In this document: positions 1-11,577 of the stretch, piece after piece | How the letters are laid out: each line of letters begins with the position of its first letter | Numbering within the stretch: position 1 is the stretch's first letter | Assembly: GCA_013399115.1 (NCBI GenBank) | Contig: VXAA01005176.1 | Span: 501,438 to 565,437 of the forward strand | Direction of reading: 5' to 3' | DNA length: 64,000 nt | From: Anseranas semipalmata | Taxonomy: Eukaryota > Chordata > Aves > Anseriformes > Anseranatidae | Position numbers and translations under genes: made by a program | Notes under the pieces: generated by a model | Told to the model about the DNA's origin: nothing | What the model saw: only the letters and a program-made list of their open reading frames with translations | Databases searched by the model: none

Positions 1-187
1 GTAATCTTTAACTATGCTGAATTCATAAGTCTGAAAAGAATTTATCTTGAATTTCCAAACAGAATGTTATTTCTAGGAGATTCTGGCATTACTGTTTCTC
101 ATCTTGAACAGAAATCCTGCAATATCAATTTCTGGTAATTTTGTCTGCTTTTCTGTCACAGGCTACAGATGTATCAGTTGTAAAGAC

Positions 188-190
188 AAA

Positions 191-220
<30 letters not shown>
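188..220 (+). repeat. (AAAAAT)n simple repeat
   Basis: Ts at 195, 201, 207 and 213 set a clean six-base period inside an otherwise pure A tract; the last T is at 220. Confidence 0.9.
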
Positions 221-222
<2 letters not shown>

Positions 223-3200
223 CAGATTCTTTCAAATGTTTCCAGACATCATAATTCCTGCAAATTCATACTGCATCTGACAGTGAAACTACCTTCTAAA
301 ATGAAACTCCACTACTTGAGTACTACTAGAACAATTTAGTTCATAATGTATTTACAGATCTCATTCAGGCCCCTCAGTCTGACAATGCCACATCTTGATG
401 TCCAATGTTAAATGATAATAACTTCACATTATTTAGCTTTCTACTACTGCACAATGTAAGAGTTTGCAGGCTGCTTCCTTGAACAAATGGCTTTTTTCAA
501 ATCTGATATAATTTCATTGTCATCATTTTTAGACATTAGCCTTACATTCTCCAGGAGTGAGATGCCTAACCACCAGAAAAAGAAGACAGACTTGAATCAA
601 TACTAATAGGACAAAGATTTTTGTTTGCAACTGCATCTGGTTTTGCCTTGTCATTGCGACAAGACTCATCACTTTTCTCCTACCACCTTCATTCACTTGT
701 ACTTTTTCCTCTAAACTGGTAGTTTTTGCTTGCTAGTGCACATTTTTGTTCCCCCTCAGGAGAACAGCAACAGAAAGGCAAACCAAAATCCTGTAAAGTA
801 TCACTGCTCTTGCTTCTATTGTGATAGGTTACTGCCCAATTGAAAACAAAGTAACAACTATCTCTCTTCCAATATTTCATCTTTCAGATGTTTAAAAAGG
901 AATGTATTTCAGACCTTAGAAATTTTCTGGATACAGCTGGTAGCGCTGCCATGCAACATTCCACTACCAGAGATATAGCACTATTTCAGCTGCTTTGAAG
1001 CCAATCAATGGATATGCCCACCAGCACAGTTTCCCTAGGGACAGTATTTTCAGTAATAAGCAGGAATATTGGTGTGATGCTGTGTCCCTCTTTTTCTGGG
1101 CCTCTATTGCAGAGAACACAATCAAGAAAAAATGTACAGGTCTGTGATGTCCTTAAGTTCCAGCAATTCCTATTTGCCAATAAGCAGCACTAGGGCAATA
1201 AGCTTTAATTTCCTATAAATCACGAAGCAAATCAGACTGGTCAATGGCCAATTTTACAACAAGAGGAGCGTGACAGTAGCTAAAAGCTAGCCGGCTCCAT
1301 CATAGTATGTTGCACTGTGCTAAACCCGTGCTAAACTGTGCTAAATCAGAAGACCTGGTGTGCAGTTATAAAAGTGAACCAAACGTTTTAAAATTTCCAC
1401 TAAGACATAATACATAAGAAAAAAAAAATATATAGAAAAGAAACTGAAAGACCCCCAAGCTATATTAGAAGACTAAATGCAACTGATACATTTTAATAGT
1501 TTTAAATTATATTTACAGTGCTTCTGACTTTTAGACCATATTTGTTTTAGGAGTTTAGGAGTAAAAATTAATTCTAATTCACTGTGGGAAGTCTTGCTGG
1601 AAGATGAGTGGGGTGAGAAACAACTGACTTATTACAGAGCTTGAAAGAGGGGAAAATGAAGAAAAGCTTGGCATGATTAAACACAATTCAAATCAATTTG
1701 AAGTTATTTCTTCCTAATATAAAGCTAAATCAATGGAATCTTGAACTAAATTTATAAAAGCAGCCATACAGGAAGTCGCATAGTTTTAACCAAATAAACT
1801 CTAAAATTATTGTCAACAAAAACAATGCAGCTCACGCGAAATCAAGTGATAAGTTAGTATGCTGATGAATAGCGATATTTAGTGCTGTATAGAGACTTAT
1901 TTGATCAGTTTGCATTCAGTCTGTTCTATTTTCAGATATGTGGTAGAGGACCTAAATGCTAGCCGTTCTTTGAAGCAAATTTGCAAAACTCATTGACATT
2001 GATAAGGACAGCAGTAGACCTTTGCTATTGACTACTTCTGCCTATCCATGTCCACAGGCAGGCTCCCAGTAACCTAATGCAAACCTAGTTTCTGAGAATA
2101 ACTGGCTAAATAATGGATGAACAGTGACACACACACGGTGTTTATCCACAGTGAAACCTCTGAAATTTCATCTGTAACTGAACTAGGCTGTTACACTCTA
2201 ATTGCATTAGGAGTGACTATTGCTTATTGGGTTGAATTCTTACAAAGGTTGTCAATCCAGTCTTCAGTCTCCTGTTCTACAGTTTGGGATTTCATCATAT
2301 ATCAAGGCTTGCAATTTCCAGGAAATCAACATAGATGATGGAATGGTGCTGTATTGTCTTCTCATTACGATATTTCCATCCCAGATGGCTTGGCAGTAAC
2401 ACTTCTCCAGGTCCTGCTGTCAGATAGGAGCTTCATTTAAATTACTTCTATTCCAGGCTCCTGGACACCTTCCTGACCTTCTTTCCTACACATAATGTCT
2501 TCTCCAGACTTTTGTTCTCACTATACTTCACCCCACTGAAGCATAATGGGGACAGCTGTCTTCACCATTAATGAGACAGGATGAACAGATGCGGGTGAAA
2601 GAGCCACTTGCTGTATGACTAGTAGTCTAAGTTCAGAACAGAGACACAGAAATTACAGTATGCTCCAATATGTGGTAGATGCTCACAGCAGTTACTGCTC
2701 ATGCCCTTAGGTCTTTGTGAGTAAATCTACATTAGAGTGCACCATGCCAATTGTTCTCATTGCTGAGCATGAATTTCTTGGTGCTTTAATTAATTCACCC
2801 ACAGCATGAGCACCACTGTGTTTGATGCACACTCATTCTTGAAGAGCTTGGGCAGATAATTATTATCATGAAACAAAGACTAATGGACTAATAGAAACAG
2901 TGGACTAGAAAAATGCAGGAAAACAAAGGTAGAATTTTAGTGAGACTGGTAAATTTAACTTGAACTCTTTCTGGCAGAAGCTATCATCACAAAAAAGGGT
3001 GTGTGTGTGTGTTTATATATAAAACTATCTTCATTTCCCTGAATCTCCCAAAGGCTTTGTGGGTTGAAAAATGTCTCTTTTTAGTTTTAAGTTTCACCTG
3101 GAGTTGTATTTAAAAAATGCCTAGTCATATTTTTATTTGTTGGCTTAACAACACTTGGGGCAGAAGGAAAAAGAAAAATCATAGTTTTCATTTGCCTTTG

Positions 3201-4500
3201 TTCTTGAAAAACTAGTTTATGTACTCTATGCAGGAAGATGAAAATGAAAAAAAAAAGGAAAAATTAAATCAGCAATAAAATATGTAGGCACTTCTCTGAC
3301 TTGCCCAATAAATGTGTTATTCCAGATAAATGGGAAATGTGTACAGTCTGTTAGAATACTTCTTAAACATGATTTTTTCCCCCATCTCTGAAGTCTTTTA
3401 TAGCAGGACATAGCCTTCAAGCTAGTGCTTCTGACATATCTGCAAGCCTTTAGCTTCTCTGAATTTCAGGCTTTCCAGAAGTCAGGCCACAGGAATGCAA
3501 GTTTTCTTGTGATATTTGTTTTCATACTTTATGAATCTGACCACACTTGTAATTCATGCAACTCATATGTTTTGGTGTGCACTTTTCTAGTAGAAAGAGA
3601 AGGTTCACACTGGTTTTGAAAAAATAAAAATAACAAACAAAATCAAAAACAAACAAACAAAAAAAACAGATAAAAAACAGAAGTCCATTCCTACACTTAG
3701 CAGAAAAGTTGTTGGTTCAAGCCAAATAGAGATTCATATATGTTCAGTTAAAGATTTTGGTCAAGTCTTTAATGCAGAACAAAACTACTCATAAAAAGCT
3801 GGAAAAGTCAAAATAAACCTGAATTGGATAAATATTACACAGACCATTATCAAGAAACACAACCATAAGATGATATGATGAAATGTTAACTCAGTGTTAT
3901 TTCAGTAAAATCTCTGTATTTAGACTCAACAGCAGAAAGCTGTGAAAAAAAAAAAAAAGACACCTTTGATCTCGGATTCAGATTAAACACTTGCATGCTG
4001 TACATCTTAAACAAGTAAGTAATAACTATCAGGATATTCAAAGGTATCATCTACTTATTCTATGACTACCTGAGGTTTTCCACTTTGTACAGAAAAATAT
4101 TTACTGATGTATGACAAGCTGATTGCAGGCCAGCTACTGGGACCTCATCTGGAATGTGCTAATTGGAAGGGAATGTGTATACAAGTGTCCCAAAACCCAG
4201 ATGATTGCCTTGATCATCAGGCTATGTAATTAGGGCTCTATTTCTGGGTTTTCATGATAATTTGGAACTTACTGGTGCAGTATTCTCTCCAATAAAGAAC
4301 AAAAATAAATGTAGAAAACTCAATATTGTATTATATGAGGAATTCTTGTTTTCCAGCCAATACTTTCTACGTTTACTTTGCTGTTGCTAGCAAAATCTTT
4401 ACTTCCCTTGAAAAATACTCTAGCTTCACTTTTAAGGAATTAGGGTAACATTTTCAAACTCAGCAATACCCTATAGAACTCCAGAAATTCATTGGAGACT
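221..4500. other. Unannotated AT-rich sequence
   Basis: No exon-like structure found. Minor items are a threefold GTGCTAAA motif at 1,317-1,345 (spacing 11 and 10), a GT run at about 2,999-3,013, an A-rich CAAA stretch at about 3,620-3,680 and an A run ending at 3,958. Confidence 0.7.
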
Positions 4501-4524
4501 GAGAGAGAGAGAGAGAGAGAGAGA
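4501..4524 (+). repeat. (GA)12 microsatellite
   Basis: An uninterrupted run of twelve GA units, likely to vary in length between individuals. A 73-codon ORF running through it (Met then Glu-Arg repeats) is an artefact of the repeat. Confidence 0.95.
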
Positions 4525-5079
4525 AGGCATAAACAAACCAAAGCTATCATGAGGTTTTTAAGGCACATCTCAGAGAACAAATCCATACAAAAGGGAATAA
4601 ACAAACCTTTCAGTCTGGTAGGTCCTTCAAAAGGTTTGCCACCTCTGATTCACACTGACAAACTCATATGGGTCTCTTTCCTGTGTTCAGTGCTACAGCA
4701 AAATCCCAAATAAATTTCTAATTTAAGGAACAGCTAGTGTCAGCTGCCAATCAACACAAGTTCTGCTGTACTATCTATCGAATTTATTCTCTAATAGAGC
4801 CCCAGCTGTAGTTTTCCTGCTCGCTTTATTTTGGATTTTTCTGATGCTGTTGCAGCTTGGTTTTACTCACTTCTTTACAATCCTCTATAAAGCTGTTGCA
4901 GTCTGTTCACATACTGCAAAGTACACATGCAATACCATGGGTTCTGTTGGTGTTCCAGAGCTATTTGTTATTGTCATCATTTCAACACACTGTGCTGTTA
5001 CTGCAGGCTGCCAAGTATTGTTTTTCATGTGCATAAATTTTATGCCTAAAGACACCTACCATTGTTATTTAATAAAATG

Positions 5080-5152
5080 ACTAAAGTAATAATACCTTAC
5101 ATTTATATAAATCCCCTTTCATCCAAGAGTCTAAAAATACTTTATGAACTTT
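5080..5152 (+). mobile_element. Ancient LINE/SINE 3'-tail-like relic
   Basis: The stretch TAATAATACCTTACATTTAT, then CCCCTTTCATCC, AGTCTAAAAATACTTTATGA, follows the old amniote LINE/SINE tail pattern (TAATA, CATTTATATAGC, CTTTTCATCC, ATCTCAAAGCRCTTTACAAA). The matches are collinear over about 65 bases. No poly-A or target duplication is visible. The family (L2, L3/CR1 or a SINE borrowing that tail) cannot be fixed by eye. Confidence 0.45.
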
Positions 5153-6280
5153 TGTTTTTCAACTTGAATATAATGATATAGATAATTCTACTTGCCACTG
5201 AAAAACAACTACTTTTAGCATGCAACATATCTGCTACACCATTTTGAACATGTCTGTATGACTATGTCTGTTAGAGAAAACAGCATCACAATCATCCAAG
5301 TGCAGAAGCACAGCAGGGTGACATTAGGAGGTAACAACATGGACCAATTTGCTGCTCATATGGTCACTTTTACCTAGAAAATAGGGCCACAGGTCTGCTG
5401 AACCACAAAAGTAGACTTAAAGGTAAGTCAGAAGCACTGCTTATAGAAATGGATGAAAAGAACTCAATAATTAAATACAGCAGTGTCTAAGGTGCTTAGG
5501 TGCATTTTTAGTCATGATTATATCAAAAAAGCCCAAATGCTTGAACAAGAAAAAATTCCAAGGTCTGTGGAAGAAGCAGGTGAGTTGCTTAGCAAAAAAA
5601 GGAAACAAACCATTTTCCTTGTCTCTCTAGCTCCCATCTAAAAGAAAACCCTGACACTGTGAGAACTTGTCCTCTATTCACTTCCATGGTCAAACTAACC
5701 TAATGATTTACGGTAAGTGTGCTGGTTCCTACTTTCACATAACCAGGCTTATCCCTTACACATACTTTGATTTAGACATTGAAACTCCATGACAACCCAG
5801 GTATCACTATTTCTCAAAAAGTGCTGTAGTCAAGACTGGAAAAGGAAGGGAGAAGAGAAGGGGTCATGTTATTTCCACAAAAGATATTGAAACATTATGC
5901 AGCAAAGCCTAGCTTGTCCATGCTCCTCATCATCTACAGTTACAATATGAGCTATTTCTTGGGAGCATCTGCAGAGTTCAAAGCAAGGGCTCTAATTGCT
6001 ATCCACACAGTGCCACTGTACCCTTGAAGATGAAATAGGTGAGCAGCAGGACTTTGTAAGCTTAATTGTAAAATTAACTTGTGCTGCTTTCTACCCAAAG
6101 TCCTTCTATACCTAACAAATAGGAAAAATATATATATTTTTCTAAGTATGTGTCCAACAAAAACCCTCAGAGTTCTATATATACATCAAGGACATCACAT
6201 GACACTAAGTTTGTCTGAATCTGTTTTTGTTGGAAAATAGTTATAGTATTGGCCCTGTTCTTATCTCTTGAAGACAGTAG

Positions 6281-6366
6281 ACCAAATTCTTCCCTGTTAC
6301 ACAAGTCCAATCTCACATTGATTTCAATGGGTTTCAGTGGAATAACTAAAAACAGAATTTGGCCCC
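6281..6366. mobile_element. Palindromic MITE-like ancient repeat, copy 1
   Basis: About 86 bases with inverted ends: the left end, GACCAAATTCT (6,280-6,290), matches the reverse complement of the right end, AGAATTTGGCC (6,354-6,364), at 10 of 11 positions. The centre has CATTGATTTCAATGGG, itself partly palindromic. This organisation (a gaattTGGCC end and a TTGACTTCAATGG core) is what I remember of old non-autonomous repeats common in turtles, crocodiles and birds. A second copy with the same end lies at 46,187-46,256. Family name not established. Confidence 0.5.
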
Positions 6367-9262
6367 TAATCTCTGGCTTTATCATATAACTAGTAAGTGC
6401 TTGGCTGAGATTAGATTTAAAGATAGCCTGGGGGATAATTCAAGGACTTGAGAACCTTTACCGACACCAAAGTCTTCTGCCTTTGGGGAAAACACAAAAC
6501 AAAACAAAGTGCATTTATAGCACTATATTCCTTGAAGAAGGGAAACTTAACTAAAATGCTAAATGGTGTTTCTTACCCTCCTTCAATAAGGAAAATAAGA
6601 AAGAATATTTATGTTCTAGAAAATAATTCAGCTTTTCCTTTTCTAATGTTTTATTTTAAAAATTATACGCAATTATGCTTGATTATCTCAATGAAATGAA
6701 TATTTTCTGTGTTTTTTTTTTTTAATAATTAGAAAGAGCAAGTACTTTCATATGCATTTATCTATAAAGATTTTCTTTTGATTTCACGTTGGTCACCTAA
6801 ATACATGGGCCTAGTTTCTGTTTCGGGTGACTGTGCTACAAGTTAATCAGTCAATGGGATAAGTGATGAGACTTTTTGGAAGCTTGAGTTGAGTGTTAAA
6901 ACACAAGGCAGACTCTTACAGCCCAGTGATCTTCAACATTTGCAGTGACAGTAAGTTTAAATGCTTTCTGATGATTGAGGAGGTGGCTTATTTATTAGCT
7001 TCTCTTCCACTCACCCGTTGTCTTTGTTGAACTGGACTCAAATTTTCGAGTTAGCAAGACACAATCCCCAAAACCGGAAGTCACCATGTAGAAATGACTT
7101 GATTGAATTCCACAGCAATGGTGCTGCTTGCTGCTGACTTTGTGGAAACAAGCACACCACTCTTAATACCTGGAGGAAAAAAAAAAAAAAAAAACAACAC
7201 ACAAACACATAAAAGAAAGTCAAACAGTTCTTCACTGAATTCTTTAGTCATACACAACTACCTGGTTTATATTACTAAATACTACAATGCCAGAAAAATA
7301 CCTGTGATTTCTATTTAACCTCGATGCAAAGAATAAGAAAGATCACAGCTACACTTCCAGATTTTAGAAAGATTATCTGCTGCAACTGCTACACTGAAAT
7401 ACTTATTAATGGAGTAAAACAACAAGGCCTTGACCAAACAACCTAGAACTCCCAATGTAAAGGTAACTGGGAAATTAAATGCAGATGATTATTTTACAAT
7501 CATTTTTATAATAAAATTATATTTGAAGGCCAAAAAGAATAGAGAAGACACTGAAAGGACAGGGTCAGTGAATTAAAATAAGTGTGAAGAGTAACAGAGT
7601 AACTTTTGCAAGCTTTTGGGTAGCAGTCTTTAGCCTAACTTATACCCCTGGAAAAAAGAAAATCTACCCCAGATTCAGGTGGCAGTGGAAATGTATTTTA
7701 TAAGCAATGTTGTTGGAAGCTTTAATCTTGCAGAAGCCACAACCCTGCTCATCTAACTGCTGTCCAGAGAAGGAAAGGACCAGGGCCACAGGACCAACCT
7801 GCCAGCTGAAGGCCTCTTGCTCCCCCCATCTAATTTACCTCAGGCTATACAACAGGCCTGATACACATTTAATTAGCAAACAGCTGTGGCTGTTAGAGAT
7901 GCTATGGCCTAACTTGTTTGTTACTGCCCCTCTGCCAGAGGTTATCATCTTCTCAGGAGGACATTTCAAAGCTGCTTTATAATTGAGCAATTTAGTTTAA
8001 GTCTATCATCACTAGCAGCACAAGGTAGGCCCGCAGACTCTTCATTCAGGGTAATGCCCTGACTGCAGTGGAAACAGCAGCACCCAGAGCAGTAACAACA
8101 AGACACTGGTAGAGTTTTCATGCACCATAAACACTGCTGATGCAAAAGTAACTCCGCAACCTACAGCTTCAGTAGTCTCTGCTGCCATCTCTAAGTTATG
8201 CTATCGTAAGCTGAAAATGAAGACATACAATGCCCACCACTCTCCCTGTCACTTCCCCCTTCTCTTGACCCTTCCCTTCTTTTCTTCTCCAAGCTGAGAT
8301 CTACATGGTTAAAATCAGCAATCAAAAATATCACGTAGGTGGGGAACATTTCTGTATCACTCTTAACTTCATCAGAAACCTCCTAGAAATGCAACAAAGA
8401 TGCCATCTATCCTATGCTAGGTCTTGATTCGATTTATTTTCTCTCCTGTGATTTAGAATGTTTTTTTTTTTTTCTTTACTAACTGGTTGAAAAGCATAAT
8501 AAATCTACTCATTTTAAAATTGTGTCGTGCAGACTCTGAAAGCTATTCCTAAAAACAATTTCCACGAAAATAAAACCATTCCAGCTTATCCCTGTATGCA
8601 ACATCAGACTTGCTGCACAATTACAGGGAACTATACTCTGCCAACACTGTTAAATTGAGGACCTCTCTTTTTCTGGCTCTGCTACTGTTGGACAGCTTAG
8701 GCTCCCACTGCTTTGCCTCCATCTGTGCTAACAACAGAATCCTTTTTGATTAAAATGTTGCTGAGTTACATTGTGAAAGCTCACTTGAACTGTGCACTTG
8801 CCTCACTTTGAAATGTTTCCCCCCAATTGGGTGCAAGATACAAGCATTTGATAGCTACACCTCTAGCCTGAGGTATTTCAATGAGAGGGAATGAACTAGG
8901 TCTTTTAATTAACAAACAGTTTTTCAAGGAAGAGGAAACTTGAGTTCTGAGAAGCTCAAACTCTTCTCTATTGTGTATGTATGTGTATGTGTTTTTGTTG
9001 TTGTTTTTCTTTTAGTAAGGTGATAGCCAACAGGTCTAAAAGAATGCCTGCAAGAAGTGCAAGTGGGAAATATCCACACATGGGGTAAGAAGGTAGAACT
9101 TTCTGATAAATAAATAAATAAAATAAATAGTCTCACTAAAGATCTACTTAAATGAGACACAGAGGGAACAATAATTAAGTAGAAATTGAGGTCCTGAACA
9201 TTGAAATGACTATATTTCATGAAGAAATCTCAGATACTTTGGTCTCCGCCCAAAACTTACTT
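6367..9262. other. Unannotated sequence
   Basis: Apart from the island at 7.8-8.0 kb I see only simple tracts: A18 at 7,177-7,194, T13 at 8,461-8,473 and an AAAT run near 9,108-9,130. ORFs reach at most 98 codons and lack domains. Confidence 0.7.
7790..7985. promoter_or_regulatory. Possible regulatory element with TAATTAGC and E-box
   Basis: A more GC-balanced island in AT-rich sequence. TAATTAGC (7,870-7,877), CAGCTG (7,881-7,886) and GGCTGTTA (7,888-7,895) stand close together, and almost the same arrangement recurs at 61,089-61,116. A 91-codon ORF crosses the island (7,707-7,982) but shows no domain. Confidence 0.25.
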
Positions 9263-9317
9263 GAAAGAAAGAGTGAAGAAAAGAAAGAGAGAGGAGAGAA
9301 AGAGAAGAAAAGAAAAA
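9263..9317 (+). repeat. Long purine tract
   Basis: From 9,275 to 9,317 every base on the plus strand is A or G (43 bases), and with one T at 9,274 the tract reaches back to 9,263. The make-up is GAAA/GAGA mixed, not a clean microsatellite. Such homopurine tracts can form triplex DNA under superhelical stress (known property; not shown here). Confidence 0.9.
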
Positions 9318-9550
9318 TAGGTAAGAAATCTATAACATAAGTCAAAAGTTCTTGTTTTCCTGTGTTCTCAGTGAGACTGACCATTGCATGGTCATTTGAT
9401 TTTCTATTGAAAATATGCAATTTGCAAAGCCACATTTAGCTATATTTTACAGCAGGTAAAAAAAAACATACCTTTTATCATAGCACAGACTATAAAGTCT
9501 GTTTCCCAATTAAAGGAGGAAGAATAAAAATGTAACATATTGAAGTAGGG

Positions 9551-9631
9551 ATTAATAAGGAAATTACCAGAGGAAATTAAGACAAATTAGTAATTAATTA
9601 GACTGTAATTAGGAGATAATTAAGTAAATTA
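9551..9631. promoter_or_regulatory. Dense cluster of nine ATTA homeodomain-type cores
   Basis: ATTA begins at 9,551, 9,563, 9,576, 9,586, 9,593, 9,597, 9,608, 9,619 and 9,628: nine in 81 bases, all on the same strand, several in full TAATTA or AATTAG context and spaced about 10-13 bases apart. ATTA is the core recognised by many homeodomain proteins. AT-richness alone raises the count, so function is inferred, not shown. It may also be an old AT-rich tandem repeat with a unit near 11 bases. Confidence 0.35.
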
Positions 9632-11009
9632 AGGAATTTAGGATGTATATTATATGTTCTAGCTAAAACAATAGTTCTAGTTCAACATCTAATGTTGTTA
9701 AACACTTTTGTAATTCTCAGTGCCACATTTCAGTTTTTGGAGTATTGAAGTTTGTATTTTCAGGTGGGCCTTAAGTCTAAAAAATATCTGTGTTAGGAAA
9801 CAGTGGAATCAAAGGAAAAGTTTAATTGTTTCTTGGGAACTGTTCAAAGTGTTGGGAACTATGCACTTCTTGCATTGAAACAAAACTGAGTTTGAGTCCT
9901 GGCTCAAAGTCCCTTTAGTAAGTGGAACAATAATTTGATGTTTTTATCAACCTTGCTGAAAGCAGAAAATACTAATGCATGAGATGGAGACAAACAAAAA
10001 AACATTAGGATTCCTGACATTTTCAAAGATCGGGACATACACACACTTGGTTTGTATTTTGGGGACTCAGATTAGTTCTTACTTTATCTAACCTCCTTCT
10101 ACCCGTACTTTCAGGAAGGGTTACTTAGCAGGTTGACAAGAAGTGTGTTAGGTAGGTTTCAAAGGTATTGCAAAAACAGAATTACTTTTCTCTCTCTCAC
10201 TAATGCCCAAACATTTACTAATAAAAGAAGCAAGATGCTGTTTGTTTTCACTAGTCTCCAGAGTTTCAGTGCCACTCAGATCTAACATTTACTTCATATA
10301 TGCATTATTTAGCACTGTACAGTTCAATCCAGGTACAGCTAGAACAGGCATTACATACAGTTCAGAGCTTGTGTGTCTAAGTTAATCACTCTTACATCAA
10401 GTTCTTACCCTTTCAGAAAATATAATCCTCTGTCCATAGAGGGGGGGAAAAGTCTGTTTGTTATAACTGCATGACACTGTACTTCAACTATTACAAAGCA
10501 ACCCATTTTCCAACACGCTTAACAGAAGTAAATTTAGGATTCAAATTATCGGGCTTAAATTAGCCTCTCTGCCTATTATTCCCATCTGATATGAATTCTT
10601 CTTAGAATGAAGCTACAGAGCTAAAGTCTGATTAAAAATGAAAAACGAGCATACACTACTTTCTCTATGATAAAATACCTTTCTCTTCAAAGAGTTTAAA
10701 CTTGCAATTATGTTTGAAGACTGATGTCAGATAACTGCTGAGCCTCTGTTCAGGCAGTGAGAAATATCTTTATATTCAATATGTATTGCATGGGTCTGTA
10801 GGCCAGCAGCATGAAAACGTCTCTGCTGCTGATAAAGTAGTTTATAGTTTCTTGGCGCAATCCTTAGAAAGGAGTCCCCAGCAGTTTTCATGAAGAAATG
10901 GATGCAAACGTTTTCCATTTGCACTATAATTTTGTTTCCTCACTTTCATCAGAACTCTGAAGTAGATCAGAATATATATGATACGTAAATATAAATAATC
11001 TTTTGTTTA

Positions 11010-11430
11010 CATGGCATTAATTAGCTAGCTGGAAAATGCACTTGTCAAATAAATCTATATAGGAGCCATGGGAGTCAGCCACTAGAACATGATCATCCTC
11101 TAAATGAATATAACTACATAGCAATAAATAGCAGCCGTATGCAGTAAAGTAGAATAGGAGGAGTAGAATAATATGTTCAATTGTAAATCACTGTGCATGG
11201 AAATTTAGGCAGGCGTAATACAATTACCCAAATGGAGGTCAAATGCAATTTCACAGGGTGAATAGCAGACTATGACCATGTATCTGTTTAATTTTTTTTT
11301 AATTTCAGAATGATCCAGCCATTATTTAACATTTGGAAATATCTTTCATTTTTCATATGCTATTCTGATGAACGCTATTAATTAATTTAGTAGACAATTG
11401 CAATTTGCATAATTTTCATGAGGAACGCTT
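11010..11430. promoter_or_regulatory. Possible conserved non-coding element with octamer and homeodomain sites
   Basis: Complex, non-repetitive AT-rich sequence free of long ORFs. It contains CATTAATTAGC (11,013-11,026 area), CTATTAATTAATTTAG (11,375-11,390) and a perfect POU octamer ATTTGCAT (11,403-11,410) followed by AATTTTCATG. Such mixtures are typical of developmental enhancers. Without an alignment this is only a candidate. Confidence 0.22.
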
Positions 11431-11560
11431 TACTTAGTGTTTGGAGTTTTTCATTCTGATCCCCACACTTCAACTGAAAATGAAAGGACTCAAAGAGAAC
11501 AGAGAATATTAATCATAACACTTAGCTGAGATCACCTCAGAACACTACCTATCATCATTC

Positions 11561-11577
11561 ATATATATATATATATC
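11561..11577 (+). repeat. (AT)8 microsatellite
   Basis: A clean AT dinucleotide run of about eight units just downstream of the possible conserved block at 11.0-11.43 kb. Confidence 0.9.

Noticed and set aside
4055..4070. ATTCTATGACTACC, like the CR1 terminal 8-mer
   Set aside because: A single 8-base match without any CR1 3'-UTR sequence beside it.
8137..8160. GATGCAAAAGTAACTCCGC, reminiscent of a mariner/MADE1 terminal repeat, with an inverted partner near 7,597-7,611
   Set aside because: The partner faces the wrong way for a transposon end, only about 14 bases match, and no TA target or transposase relic is present.
9885..9930. GAGTCCTGGCTCAAAGTCCC, loosely like another ancient CCTGATCCAAAGCCC repeat
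   Set aside because: Too few collinear matches and no inverted partner.
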